This document shows, piece by piece, positions 23,736-36,392 of a stretch of DNA of 64,000 nucleotides. Each line of letters starts with the position of its first letter. Positions within the stretch are counted from its first letter, which is position 1. A program made the position numbers and the translations under genes. The notes below the pieces were generated by a model. The model ran no database searches. It had not been told where the DNA came from and was given only the letters and a program-made list of their open reading frames with translations. The DNA is from Fratercula arctica (Eukaryota > Chordata > Aves > Charadriiformes > Alcidae), in assembly GCA_947846985.1 (NCBI GenBank), contig CANTUZ010000001.1, positions 188,465,455-188,529,454 on the forward strand, read 5' to 3'.

Positions 23736-26054
23736 ATTGAGAGGTGAATAAAACATTTAAGAAATGTGAACTAAACAGAATGTGGGCAGCAGCCTCTAAA
23801 GATATTAATCTGGATGAACATTTTTAAAATTATTTGACCCACAACGCTATCTTACTTTTTTTGACACTGTAGAGACGTCCTTGATATATAGTAGAGGAGA
23901 CCAGATATTTGGTTACATGTAACATGAAGTCATGCTACAGGGACTCAGGAAGGTCCAATGTTTTTCATTTATGGAATGGCCTCAGTTTTAGCTGTTAGTT
24001 TAGAAAATAATAAAAGTAATAACTACTAAAAAAAAAATTATAACCTCCATAGACTGATTCAGTATACCCACCGATGAGTGTCTGACATTGCAGAATAACA
24101 GCTGTGCTGAACTCGGGGGCTTATGGGACATGGATATTTTTGAAGTTTAACCTGACTTGTGTACTGAATGTCTGCCAGTACCTTGCCAGTGGAGTCTGCA
24201 GCTTAAACTTTTAAGCAGCACTGCAGCTTTCTGCTTGTTTACTGTTACCCCAGAGATCCCTTCTTCTCTGTTTTCTACTCCTCAGCATGTTTTCTCCAGT
24301 TTATATGACCTGTCAATTCTTCCCTTCCTTTTCTACTTTGCTTTTACCATTTTCTGTGATTACTTTTTTTGGTGCTTTCCTTTCAGATCAGACCTTCTTT
24401 ATCTCTAATTTCTGTGTGTTGCTAGATGTATCAGGGATAATTCAATCAAATACACATAGAGATCTGTTCCCCTTTGAAACTTCCTTGGAAATCCTCTCCT
24501 GCAAGGCCAGGAAAGCTCCCTCGTGTCCTGTATTTTAGCTGACAGCTCCATGAAGATGTCTAAAGTACCACAGAGTATCTCAAATGGCACTAAATGCCTG
24601 CATTTCAGGAACTGAATTGTACTTACCATCTCCTCATCCCACAGCAGATTTTCGACACCGTATTCTCCTCTTCTGTTAATCTTTCTCTGTTTTTTCCATT
24701 TCTTAAAATCCAACTCTAAATTGTCTTGTCCTGTTCCCCAAAGCACTCCTCCTAGCAGAATTCTGCCCCTGAGGACCTCATCTCACACCTCTGCCAAGAA
24801 CAGCCTCTTTGTGCGAGGAACATCATCTCCCGCCTCTTCCTTCCTCAGACGGCCCCTCAGTAATCATCACAACTGTGTGCTCCCATCCAACTTCTGCCTC
24901 CATCCAACTGGAGACAAACATAGGACAGAGAGAGAAGATAAAGATTTTGTTCAAAATACAGAGGAAGCTGAGATTTTGAAAAACGGAAAAGCATGAGGAC
25001 GATGCTAAATGAAAAAGTAATCTTTACTTACACAGAGTGACAGCCATTGCCCCCTTGATGCTTCTCTTTTGAAGTCTGGCTGTTTGGAAGAAAGAGGATT
25101 CCTCAAGGAGATTCAGACAAGCAGCCTGAAATAGCAGAGCCACGGGGGAATGGGAAGCAGACAACCAGTTGTTTGCTTTGTGAAGGAATGGAGGAGAATT
25201 AAAGAAAATCTTGTCTGGGACTGAGAACAGCAAACTAAAAACACATTGCACCTCCTCTCCTCCAGGGATTGACTGCCCTTGGCTGATAAAAGAAAAAGAA
25301 GGCTGTAAACATTTGTAGGCCTTGATGGGCACAGCGCTTTCCTACACTTTCAGGAGCAGTGAGGAAGTAATGAAATTTGCTAAACACAGCTGCTGTCAAT
25401 ATTTAGCATACATAAGGGGGTGATTCATACACGTAGAGTTATGGTTTCCACAGTGCTAAATGAATGAACGAACTACTAGTAATGGGCTGATTCAGTCTAA
25501 AAAATCCCAAAACATAATATGTAGTGTGCAACTCTACTGTTAAGAAGAACCAAAACGTGTCCATGAGGAAAAAATTATGTATTTACTACCTTTTCCAACA
25601 TTTATTTCCTGCAACGATTCTTTTACTATTTGCCATTCAGTTCAATGTGACGCCTCTGCATAACCAAGGGAGGTGTTGAGGGGGCAGTTTTGGCACAGGG
25701 ATCTGGGGGAAACATTCACATTTATGGAGCACCCAGTCTTGCAATTAAAACAATATAAACCAGAAAGAAGTACCTTGGCTGTCTTAGTGTGTCCATGAAA
25801 AGTATGCAAAGGGAGCACTTATTTGCCTTCATGTTAGGTCTGGTCCTACGCAGTTCTCCCACAACTTTTGTTAGCAACGTGTAGTAATGTTTGCCGCTGA
25901 TGTGAAGACAGAGGGTTAGGTCACTGTTGAGCCTTGTGGTGAGTCTGCGCAAGACTCACCTCTGCACCTGTACTGTTTCACAGAGTCACGGCGCAGATCA
26001 GATATTCCAATGCACTGTTTTACAGCCAAGGCTAAAGATAATACAATCCTCATT

Positions 26055-26784
26055 ATCAATACAGGCTGGGGGATGATGTGATAGAGAGCAGCCCTGCAGA
26101 AAAGGACTTGGGGGTACTGGTGGATGAAAAGCTGGACATGAGCCAACAATGGGCGCTTGCAGCCCAGAAGGCCAATCACATCCTGGGCTGCATCAAAAGA
26201 ACCGTGGCCAGCAGGTCGAGGGAGGTGATTCTCCTCCTCTACTCTGCTCTCATGAAACTCCACCTGGAGTACTGTGTCCAGCTCTGGAACCCTCAGCACA
26301 AGAAGGACATGGACCTGTTGGAGAGGGTCCAGAGGAGGCCACGAAGATGATCCGAGTGCTGGAGCACCTCTCCTACAAAGACAGGCTGAGGGAGTTGGGG
26401 TTGTTCAGCCTGGAAAAGAGAAGGCTCCAGGGAGACCTTATAGTGGCCTTCCAGTACCTGAAGGGGACCTACAAGAAAGCTGGGGAGGGGCTGTTTGCAA
26501 GGACATGCAGCAATAGGACGAGGGGCAATGTTTTTAAACTAGAGCAGGGTAGGTTTAGATCAGACATTAGGAAGAAGTTCTTTACAATGAGGGTGGTGAG
26601 ACACTGGCACAGGTTGCCCAGAGAGGTGGTGGAGGCCCCATCCCTGGAGACATTCAAGGCCAGGCTTGATGAGGCTCTGAGCAACCTGATCTAGTTGAAG
26701 ATGTCCCTGCTTACTGCAGGGGGGTTGGACTAGATGACCTTTAAAGGTGCCTTCCAACCCAACACATTCTATGATTCTATGATA
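26055..26784 (+). mobile_element. CR1 LINE, 5'-truncated, best preserved copy
   Basis: Sense copy of the CR1 3' end: the C-terminal third of ORF2, 3' UTR and terminal ATTCTATGATTCTATGAT tail. One frame (26078 to about 26340) encodes [19 protein letters not shown] and continues through [20 protein letters not shown]. The reading then continues one frame over from RATKMIR-like sequence through [20 protein letters not shown] to a normal ORF2 end (EALSNLI, stop at 26692-26694). A single missing base near 26336-26340, in a short G run, accounts for the switch. The reverse-transcriptase catalytic core and endonuclease are absent, so the copy is dead on arrival. The low divergence suggests it is younger than the copies near 9.6, 50 and 55 kb. 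Confidence 0.96.
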
Positions 26785-27435
26785 ATGCTGTAAGTAGCTG
26801 TAATGAATAGGGTGTAAAATTTATTCATTTTTGTAAGCAAAAGACACCTTGAGTGCTTGGCCAGGGGGTTCAGCCTCATCCAAGTCCAGCTAGCCCACAT
26901 AACTGAATGTTTATTGTTACACCCTCCCTGTAAATTTGTTTTTCATTTGCAGTGACTGAGCTAGCAGCCTGTGTATTAATTTTTACAACATTATTCCCAG
27001 GGTAAATTTTATAAGCCCTATGTTCAGTATGTGTTTTTATAGTATGAAATACATGAGTCGCATAACAGCGTGGTTCTTCAGCTATACTACTCTGTTCTGA
27101 ATCCTGTAATGTATAATTAACTTTTCAAATTGTTAATTAAAAATGTAATTACTGCTTATGATATATGACCATAATATAATAAAGACAAATTTTTATTTGA
27201 CTATAAAAGAGGAATGAAGATACTAGGAATAATCCTGCATATTTTAATACAATACTCAACTTACTATTCTGCTTGGCAACAACCTTCCAGCAGATAATTT
27301 TACAGTGCATGTATATAAATAAAAGTCTTCTAACTCATTCTCATGGCCTTTTATCCCCTGCTCATATCCATAATCAAAGGAGCAAGAGGTAAGACTTTCA
27401 AAACTGTTCAAGTAGCTTAACATCCTAACTCACAT

Positions 27436-27456
27436 AAAAAAAAAAAAAAAAAAAAA
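27436..27456. repeat. Poly-A run (A21)
   Basis: Uninterrupted run of 21 A with no recognised retroposon upstream. Confidence 0.97.
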
Positions 27457-29075
27457 GAATAGAAGTTCCCACTAGCTTCAAAGCCACATACCTGCATTCA
27501 GGTGGCCTTACACTTCACCTAATTACTTTCCTTGGCAGAGCATATTAGGGGGAATCAAGCTATATACCTTCTGAGCTGGGCTGGCCCCCTGTGGAAGCGG
27601 CTGTCGTTGGTGCCCTGGTTGATGCTCTGCATTAGCACAGCTGTCGGGACTGGTGCAGAGATGCCCAAACCCAGACCTGCCACAGGCTTTGCACCAGACA
27701 TTGGCTAATTATATGCTGAACCTTTTAAACAGAAACATGTGATGAGAAAGTAGTTTGATAATCATGGAAAGTTTCCGTTTGCATGTTGGGAGAAAAAAAG
27801 CCCCACATATGACAAACAGAATGAAACATTTCACTTACTAAATTACGTCTCTAAAGAATTCATACGCTGATCTTCCTCCTCATTCTTCTGGCAGGAAGCT
27901 TATTTAAAAGTATTTGAGATTTTGAAATTTTTAGCTTATAGCAGCACTTCAGACAACAACTGTAAATAATTATGGTTGCATACATGGTTAAAGGCCATTG
28001 TCAGCCTATGGTATCACGCAGTGATACATATTGAAAAGTAAATGGTTCTTTAGTTAGTCACATTTGTTCCAATGTCAAACTGAGGAGTTAATGGTTCCTG
28101 GAAAGTATTTTGAGATCTACTAATTGAGAGCTCTAGATAACATTATTATTACCATTATTAGCATTAATTATAATAGTAAAAATGATAACAGCAGCCAGTT
28201 AGTAAGAATGCCAGGATGCAACCAAGCAGGGAGTCACTGTTGGATCCCCCCAACACACCTGCGCTCATGCCTAATAAGAAGCAACATAATTTATTGTGAA
28301 TGTCTTGTGGTTTGAACGTCTGCTAACTCTGAAAGCATCAGATTTCAATTATACAAATGACCCTCAAACCTCTATTTCCACCCTCCAACTTCTCCTATGC
28401 ATCAGAGATCCTTCAAAGATTAATCAGAAAGATGCAGTTAATGTGAGAAATGTACTAATAGCTCATTGAGGTGCTCACAAAACAAGACTGAGCATGCTGA
28501 GCTAAAGGAGGCAGAACTGGTGCTCAGGTCCTTAACAAGGCATAAAAAGGAAAGAAAATGAGACTGCTAGAAAACATTTTGTTACTCAAGGAGGAGTAGG
28601 TTTTCTCTCCACCACAGCAGGGAAAATAAATTCAAAGGGAAGAGGGAACTCACATTTTTGGATTACTGAAGGAGCTATAGGGGAGCCATAATCAACCAGA
28701 TTGATCATAACCTTGATTTTTTACTTTCTTTTTAGCTCTTAGTGCCCCCAAACTTTTACCTACTCTTTTACTTCTAGGCTGAGGGAAGGTAGAAGGCAAT
28801 GTGGGTCAGATAATATGTCATGGGATTAGGAGAAATCTTTGCTGGGGATTTACTTCGAGTTTTGACATGTGTTTGCATGTTTATCTGTCTGTATCTATTT
28901 GCCTGTGCTGCATTCCTGATTTCTGGTTGTGTCCGATGAGAACATCCATGTCCTTTTCCATGACTGGCATTACTGAAGTGCTCCTGCTGAAGAAGATATC
29001 TCTTGTGCTCTGGGAGCCAGAGATCTGTTGGTACACTGTGCCTATACTAACTTTTCAGATCAGTTTCCATTAGGC

Positions 29076-29095
29076 AGAAGAAGAAGAAGCAGCAG
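29076..29095. repeat. Short AGA/CAG triplet run
   Basis: Four to five AGA units running into CAG units. Small and non-coding. Confidence 0.9.
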
Positions 29096-31933
29096 AATGG
29101 GTCTGGCATTAACACCTTTGCACTGAGAGCTAGAACTGCTGAGTGATGCTGCATGGAGAGGAGTGGAGCAGCTCAGAGCAGGAATGGTGCACTGGGGTTA
29201 ACTTGAAAACATTGGATCCTTCTCATTGACTATGTAATGGCCAAATAACTCTTTTTGGCTTAACAGTTATTTGTATTGAATACCAGTGAGCTGCACAGTT
29301 CATAGCTTCTGTTAGCTGAGCTCACTGACGTTACCATGGGCAGCTTCAGCATGCATTTCTCCTATGCCTTTCCAGCTGCTGCCTCCCCTTGTCTCCCTCT
29401 TTTAGACACTCCCTGTCTTCATACCGTCCTCTTCCTCAATTTTGGGGAGTCTCTGTGGCCCCTCACCCCCATCTTCAAACCCCAGGCCCCATTTCTGTTT
29501 TGACTGTGTTATACCCTAACTCCATTCCTTCTTCTCTTTCCCTTATTTCCCTCTCTGCCTGTTCCCTCTTGTCGTCCCACTGTGCACCCCCTGCCAGCCC
29601 TGCACGTGCCACTGCAGCATTACACTATTTCTCCTGGCAGAGGGAGGGGATGTTCCTGAGATGCTGGCCCAGGTGACGGACTTCGTCTGACTCACTGTCA
29701 GCCATGAAAGCAGAAGGCTGGACCATGATTTGGAAGGACATTCAGAGAAGTGGCTGGAGGCTGTGGCAGCTGCAGTGCACGCTGTGGTGGGCACGGAGCG
29801 TAGAGCTGGCGGAGGGTTGTGGAGTGAGATGCAAAACATGAGTAACCTGTTTATTCTGTGGCATGTCTGATGAAAGGCTGTGTGGACATGACTACTGCAC
29901 TGCAAAGGTGCAAGCCCTTTTCTGTGTGCATGTCACTAGGGCACGACACCGTTTCCAAGAACAGGTATACCTGTGTAGGTTTTGCTGCCACCGAGACACA
30001 AAAAGCTTTTGTGTCCACCCAGTTTCTCCCCTCATGTTTTTTTGACTGTCGCCAGGATGGATGAATGAGATTTAGCCAGTCATTCCCTCCATTGCTGGCA
30101 GTGATCAGATACAACTTTCAAATATTATTGTGTACTGAATAAACGAATACACCGTCAGACAGCATGGAGCACTTTGCCTCACCGAATTGATTGTAAATCA
30201 GTGTACAGTCCAGATAACATTGCTGACCGGCACAGCAGTTGACATCTCGGAACTCTGTTTTTGCCGGAATAAGCACAATTTCTTTATTCTTGCCATGTAC
30301 AGTAAAATGCCAGTACAACTCAATGCATGCTTTTTCTTTGAACAGTTTTGAACGTTTTTCGTTAGAAAATGCCAGACACCACATTTTCCCCGGAAGTGAC
30401 AGTGCATATAAATTGCAAAATGATTTTATCATTTCTACTAGAGGTGGAGAATATGATCTCCTTTGATGCTTGAGCAATTTTGCCAGCACTAATTAAAGAG
30501 ATTTTAATGAGATTTTTAGGAATTACTTCAAGCTAAAGTTAAACATAATTTCTTGATTAAATTTTGCATAATTAAATTATATTTTGCAAATCCTATGTAA
30601 CCTACAGCTCTTCACTTGTAAGGCAAAAAGATGGATGAATTATACAAGTAAGAAGCTGACTTGGCCATAGAAATACTCTTACAACTAGGTTTAAATGTCC
30701 AGGAGCCTGGAAGTACTAAATAAAATGTAACCTTTAATCCTAAATTTATTCTTTTGTGTGCCCAAAGTGATTATAATTCTTAGGGGAATAAATTCCTAAT
30801 TCGGAATAGCTAGTCAAGAGCAATTAAATGGCAAAAGGACTATTAATGTAACTTGTAGGGACGGAACTCAGGACATGAATTGTTAACAGCAAAAAGCAGA
30901 ATTAATTTTACTCTCCTTGCATAATACTTCAATCAAAAGTATTTTTATAACATCTTGAAAGGTACAAAACAGTGTGAGACCTCAAGCTGTCATTTGCATC
31001 CAATGGAAGACAACCACCTCAAGTGTCCTCTACATCTATGAAAATTTTCCAGTGATTTGTAGACAAATCTGGCATGAGGAACAGGTATAAGGTGGGAGAA
31101 GCTGGAGGGGCCTTAGAATTAGGTGGCGTAGCACTTTCTCCTGCATCACTCCATGTGACCATGGTTATGTGGATGTCCAGCCTACCTACCCCTCTGCCCT
31201 CCAAGTAAGGATGAAGCTGGCCATGATTTTTGCTGATGGTCTGGATATGTTGGGTAAAAGCCATTCCTCCCACGGATCACTCCCCAGATTTCCCATTGGT
31301 AGCTGCCCTGTTACTATTCATGTTGGGACTGGGCACTGAAGTCATGCAGTATTGTCTCATTTGAACACCCGAAACTTTTTAAGTAGCAAATGGATGATGA
31401 ATATCCTGATTACTAAGAGCGAGTAATGAATAAAGAAGAGGGAGTATTCTTTGGTGTGTGCAAATAAGTTTTGTTAGCTTTTGTAAGCATTTGCTAGGGA
31501 AAAATCCATCACATTATTTCTGAAAACATTTGCCCAGTCTGAACTCGTGTGTGCTAATGTTTGTTTGAGAGCAAGAATGCAGCCTCGGGAGTTTACGCAG
31601 AAGTTTGCAAATGATGTTTTGATTGTATCATTCTCGCTGTCTTCCGTTCATTGCAGAATAGTAGTGGTCCTTATGAACGCTGTCAGGGCATCTGTAACAA
31701 CTACTGGTCATTGCTGTCAGTGGTGCCAGGAGTTTGTAGCACTTATGAATATACAATTCCAAAGCCACATTATATCTACCTCTAATTTTCTTTCTTAAGC
31801 ATGAAAAATGACTATTGGAGGAACCCATAAGCATCAGTCTCTAGCTATCAAAAATGTTTTTGCATTTATTTCTGGTATTTATTTACTGCTTGTCTTTTAT
31901 AAGGATTGTCTTTTATATGGAAATACTTGTGGG

Positions 31934-31952
31934 TTTTTTTTTTTTTTTTTTT
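31934..31952. repeat. Poly-T run (T19)
   Basis: Uninterrupted run of 19 T in AT-rich sequence. Confidence 0.97.
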
Positions 31953-34218
31953 GAATTCTGAGCTTGTGACTGAATTTACAAAGAAAGGAAGGAAAGTATT
32001 TAACTTTTAAAAAATATTATATGTGATTTAAAATGAATTAGCTTGGACATTTATTAATTGAAGCTTCAAAATTAAAGTTTTTAACATACCATCCTTACAG
32101 TCAACTTGGTCATCGTTTGTGCAGTGAAATGCCCACTTTGGTGAAAGTATCTCCATGTAATGCTATGAGATGCAGTTATAATGATGTCAGCATTTCTTTA
32201 TTTGGAGAGTGTTCATAAAGCAAATAGAGTTTGTATGTACACATCCAGAGAACTGGATCTATCACCTTCACTGACAGATTTATTTTTTCTGCGTACATCC
32301 ATTCTACTAAACTGTGTGTGTTGAAGTATGTTCTTTTCCCAGATGTGCAACAGATGTTTTAAAACATCAGCTAGAGTTTTATAAACTGAATAATTCAATT
32401 CTAAATCATGCTAGAAGCACTATTACTGCAGTGCTAAGAAGGATTTATGTGTCCGAGAGTAAATAATTAATAGAACAGTTGATACACAGGGAAGATTACA
32501 CTGGTTAAAAATACATGATAGATGATACCAAAACAAACTTTTCCTATAGACATCATGTTTAGAGCCTTCGAAGGCTGTCAGGGGTGAATTGGTTCTGGTT
32601 TTAGCTCTTCATTTTCTAATATAACTACTTGTCTTCTAACAATTCACCTCTGTCAGATAGATGTGAAAGGTACATCATTAAATTGAAAATATCAAGAACC
32701 AGCTGAGTCAGTGTCTGTTACAGGATTTATTCCCCTTGCAGAAATATGACTTCATTTTGCTGTGATTCCACCTGACATGGCAGGGTTTGTGTAGTCTTTC
32801 TAACTGGGAAATGTACACAAAAATGCCTCACCTGAAAGCAAGGCTAAAGCTCAAGTAGTGTAAAGCACTGATGTGAATCCATTTCAGCCTGTTCTCTCCA
32901 CTCTTATCTCAAACTCATTCACGTTACTGGGAGTCACCACTGGAAGAGTTGAGTTTACAGACGAGAAGACTAATTCCCATATAGTTTTATTCTCTTATAT
33001 TGCTGTCATGTGAAGATACGTAAAAGATTCTCACTGAAAGGCTTCATGTTCCGTGAAATGTTAGACAGAGGGCAGCCATAGTACCTCTGTGAGGCTGTCT
33101 TTCATTGATTGGTTTTGGAGCAAAATATTCCATCTTGATTAAAAGGAAGACAGGACAGCTCACTGAAAATGTAATCTGTTGGGCTGTTCTTCCCCTCAGG
33201 AGGCAGCTGTAACAGGTCTTCTTTGCCCATGCAAGTCTTTAACTTGTGCAGAATTTATTATTCAGCCTCTGTAGTTTTCATGTAATACTTCTCACTAGAG
33301 TCTCTGCTGATTTAAAAGACATGAATAATTAAACTCAGTTTAGCTACTGAACAAAGCTGCTTGCTTGGCAGGTATCTGGTACTCAATCAGAATTCAGCCT
33401 GCATCCTAGCTGTAGGAAGGAAATAATTCTTGGGATGTATCCAAGTGTATTTTAAAGCTTGTGATGAGTTTTACCCATAGTAGATGACACTTCCGCTTTA
33501 GACAATTTCATGTGATTTCTCTAACACAGCAATTAAGAATCATTTTTGAGAAACTAGTTTTGGACATATTTTGGCCAGTGAGAATGTAATGAGGGATTTC
33601 CAGCAAAATACCTGTTCTGTGAAATACAAAGGCAAAGTTAATCTGGCCTAGTGTTTTGTCCATCTTCATTCAGCATATTTTTATCAGTTAAAAAGTCTTA
33701 AAAACAGTTAAATAGCAAAGATGTGGGCTGGACGGTCCTTTTTTCTTCTTTCTCTGTCATTCACATATTGGCTTAAAATGGACAAATCTCTGAAGTGAAA
33801 AGCCTTCCCTTGAAGTGTTTTGTGATATTATATAAGAATGCTACCATGTAAAAATATAACATCATACACATCAGTGAATGGCCTGTCAGAAAAAACTGTT
33901 CCTAGTTATAGAGCGGAACAAGATATATAAAAATATACTTCCGACACAATTTTTTCATCAAGTTTGCTGTAAAAAGAGAAATATTTTGTATTGTTATAAA
34001 TTAAAATGGAACCTGTAAATCTCTGTACTCAAATGTCCACAAAAAAGGCATTGGTATTGACACAAATCCATCTCATAAGATTCCCTATGCATTCCTCTAT
34101 GCATCTACTTATACCAGCATCCATGGCATCTTCTCCTTTGTGCAGGACAAGTCCTTTTTCTAGGATTTCACTTCTTCCCTCCCAAAATAAGCAAGCTAAG
34201 TGATGTTGTGAACTGCTA

Positions 34219-34255
34219 CTCATGTCAAAGAGTTATCTATCTCATGTCAAAGAGT
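34219..34255. repeat. 15-bp direct repeat, 22-bp period
   Basis: CTCATGTCAAAGAGT occurs exactly at 34219-34233 and again at 34241-34255, with 7 bp between. Likely a local duplication. Confidence 0.95.
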
Positions 34256-36138
34256 ATATACTCACCAAAGAGATCTCTGATCTCTGTTGGTGACCTCATG
34301 TCATGGTGTAACCTTGTGATATTTTGATCCACTCTGTACATAACATATGTAAAATCAGACTGAATTTTATAGCTTGAATCTATCATATTTGTATTCCATT
34401 AAAAGTGCTCAATTAAATAACCAGCTATTTTCCAGTTAAGGACAGATGTGAAGAGAGGCAAAGATCGTTTGTTTGTTTTTCCATGTCATTCATAGACATC
34501 AGATGAGTACATCTTCAATATAGAAGAATTACCTTCTCTTTCCCAAGATCCTGTCCTTGGAAATTGTACTGACTGTGCAATGGGAGAGGCAGAGACCCTA
34601 GAGCAATATGGCTGGTGACTATGTAATTAAAAAATGTGTCATATTATGCAGAGATAAAGGGGAGAAAGTATTGTTGCCAAAGCAATTTTAGTTCTGGCGT
34701 TCCTTGGCTTTTCCATGGCTGATTTTACCTCCCTCACCCCATTCCTTTTGAAGGTCTTTTTTTTTCCCATACTTCAAAGACTGAGTCTTCTAAGTCTGAC
34801 TTTTCTATGTTTATCTATATTTGTAATGGGGAATTATTGGACAAATGGGCAATTCAATTCCACCCCACCCCACCTTGCTCCTTCCCGCTTAATTATTTGT
34901 TTGGTCTCATAAGATTCTTTCTTGAATTGATGGAATGAAGCAGTCTCCTGAATTTAAAATTAACATCTCTGAGTACTCTCATTATATTCCTGTAATTTCA
35001 TAAAAACATTTTCAACATTTTTGTGTGTATTTGTCATTCTCTTTTATTTAAAGATATGGGTACAAAATTCAGCAAGTCAGGATTTGTGTTAAAGTAAGCT
35101 TGATTTTTGAGTACAGAGGCAGTTATGAAACATCAAAGTATATATCTCAGATTGAGTTTAAGTGATGTGCTATATCCGTGTGGGTATCATCATGGCAAAT
35201 ATGCTAGCATCCTCTTTTATAGAATTCTTTGCAATTTCGGAATAATCTTTAAAGACATTTGGTTAAATCATTTCAGCATAAGTTTGTACCTCTGGGCATA
35301 ATTGTTCTTTCTGCTCTAAGTATGATACCAGCTATGTTCTTTTGAGATTAAGGAAATGATCATTGCAGATAACACAGACAGATGACTTTACATTGTGTAC
35401 TGTTTTCACTGTGCTACTTAAGTCTCATCATAATTTGATGTCATAGTTCAACCATGTCTCTTTTGTTAACAAAACAGGAACAACAATTCATCTTCAACCC
35501 TCACCATATGGCAGAGATATTGATATGCAACAAGACATTAGTCAAATTAGCATTTTCTGCAAACCATGCTCATCTGTGTAACTGATTCAGTAATTAGACA
35601 TGTTCGTTCTTGTCTACCATGAAACTTACCATCTTTGCTAATTGAAGATGCCCAGGCTTCTTTTGGCAAATCCATGAAGTGTGAGTAATCTAGTTTTGGG
35701 AAGAAGCTGCTGGGTTTCTCTTTGGGCTTTCTTTTCTGCCGAAGTTGCTCTTTGGATAGAGGAGGGAGTCCAATATGTTACCATACAATAATCGAGAGCT
35801 TTTGAGTACTTTTGATGCAGTGAAAGCTTTTTATTATTTTAATGCATCTGTTCAAGGATGGGTCTGTTGTTGAAACCTAGGAGTTTCTTCTTCTTTCAGG
35901 CTCAGTCTTAAAATATTTTTACATTTTTATGCACGTAAAATGGACTAAAACCACTTTACTTACATAGGTCACCCTTCTGGGTTTTTTTTGAACAGTAGCA
36001 CATTCTGAGCAGTCTTCCTTATGATGTGTGTGCTAACAGGATGTATGCATGGGTTTGACACGGTTACCTTGCTGCTCTGCTCATGGAAATGATTTTATTA
36101 CTTTCCATGGCAAATACTGCCTTTCTCCTTCTTTTCAG

Positions 36139-36392
36139 AATTTCTGCTTTTGCTCCTGCAATCCCAAAGTCACCATCAGGAACATGGGCTGAAGCATACA
36201 GCCAGCCACTGAGACCTCACTGAAACAGTTCTACTATTGTATGCTCGAAAGTCCTCAGCTCTTGTCGTTACTAATGAATCTTTTGGACTTCTGCTTTTAA
36301 ACTGATTTTTTCAGTGAAGAAAGAAGATGAGAATGTGTCTGTCACCTTGGTGCCGAGCCTTTACATTTAGCAGTGCTCAGCATTCATTCAAG
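36139..36392 (+). other. Candidate exon with good splice signals, possibly non-coding
   Basis: CTTTCTCCTTCTTTTCAG (to 36138) is a strong 3' splice-site sequence, and CAAG followed by GTAAGC at 36393 is a strong donor; the enclosed segment is 254 bp. An ATG at 36327 follows an in-frame TGA and has A at -3. It opens a frame of 22 codons (MRMCLSPWCRAF...) that runs into the donor without a stop, as in a first coding exon. A second acceptor-like TTTTTTCAG ends at 36314. I do not recognise the peptide, and no partner exon is identified, so this remains weak. A lncRNA exon or chance are the alternatives. Confidence 0.18.

Larger units (their letters stand above)
10656..26054. other. 15-kb LINE-free, AT-rich non-coding stretch
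   Basis: I recognise no gene and no transposon in about 15.4 kb. Contents are simple repeats (listed separately), pyrimidine-rich tracts near 22690-22860, 23600-23735 and 24240-24420, an imperfect 38-bp tandem duplication (11869-11943), a hairpin at 23184-23212 and a palindromic E-box at 15929-15942. A GC-richer patch at 16830-17350 contains only short frames. One frame with a splice-acceptor-like start is listed at 20528-20729. Confidence 0.55.

Noticed and set aside
23516..23740. Hydrophobic F/L/S-rich frame that could look like a membrane protein
   Set aside because: It is the translation of a pyrimidine-rich low-complexity tract.
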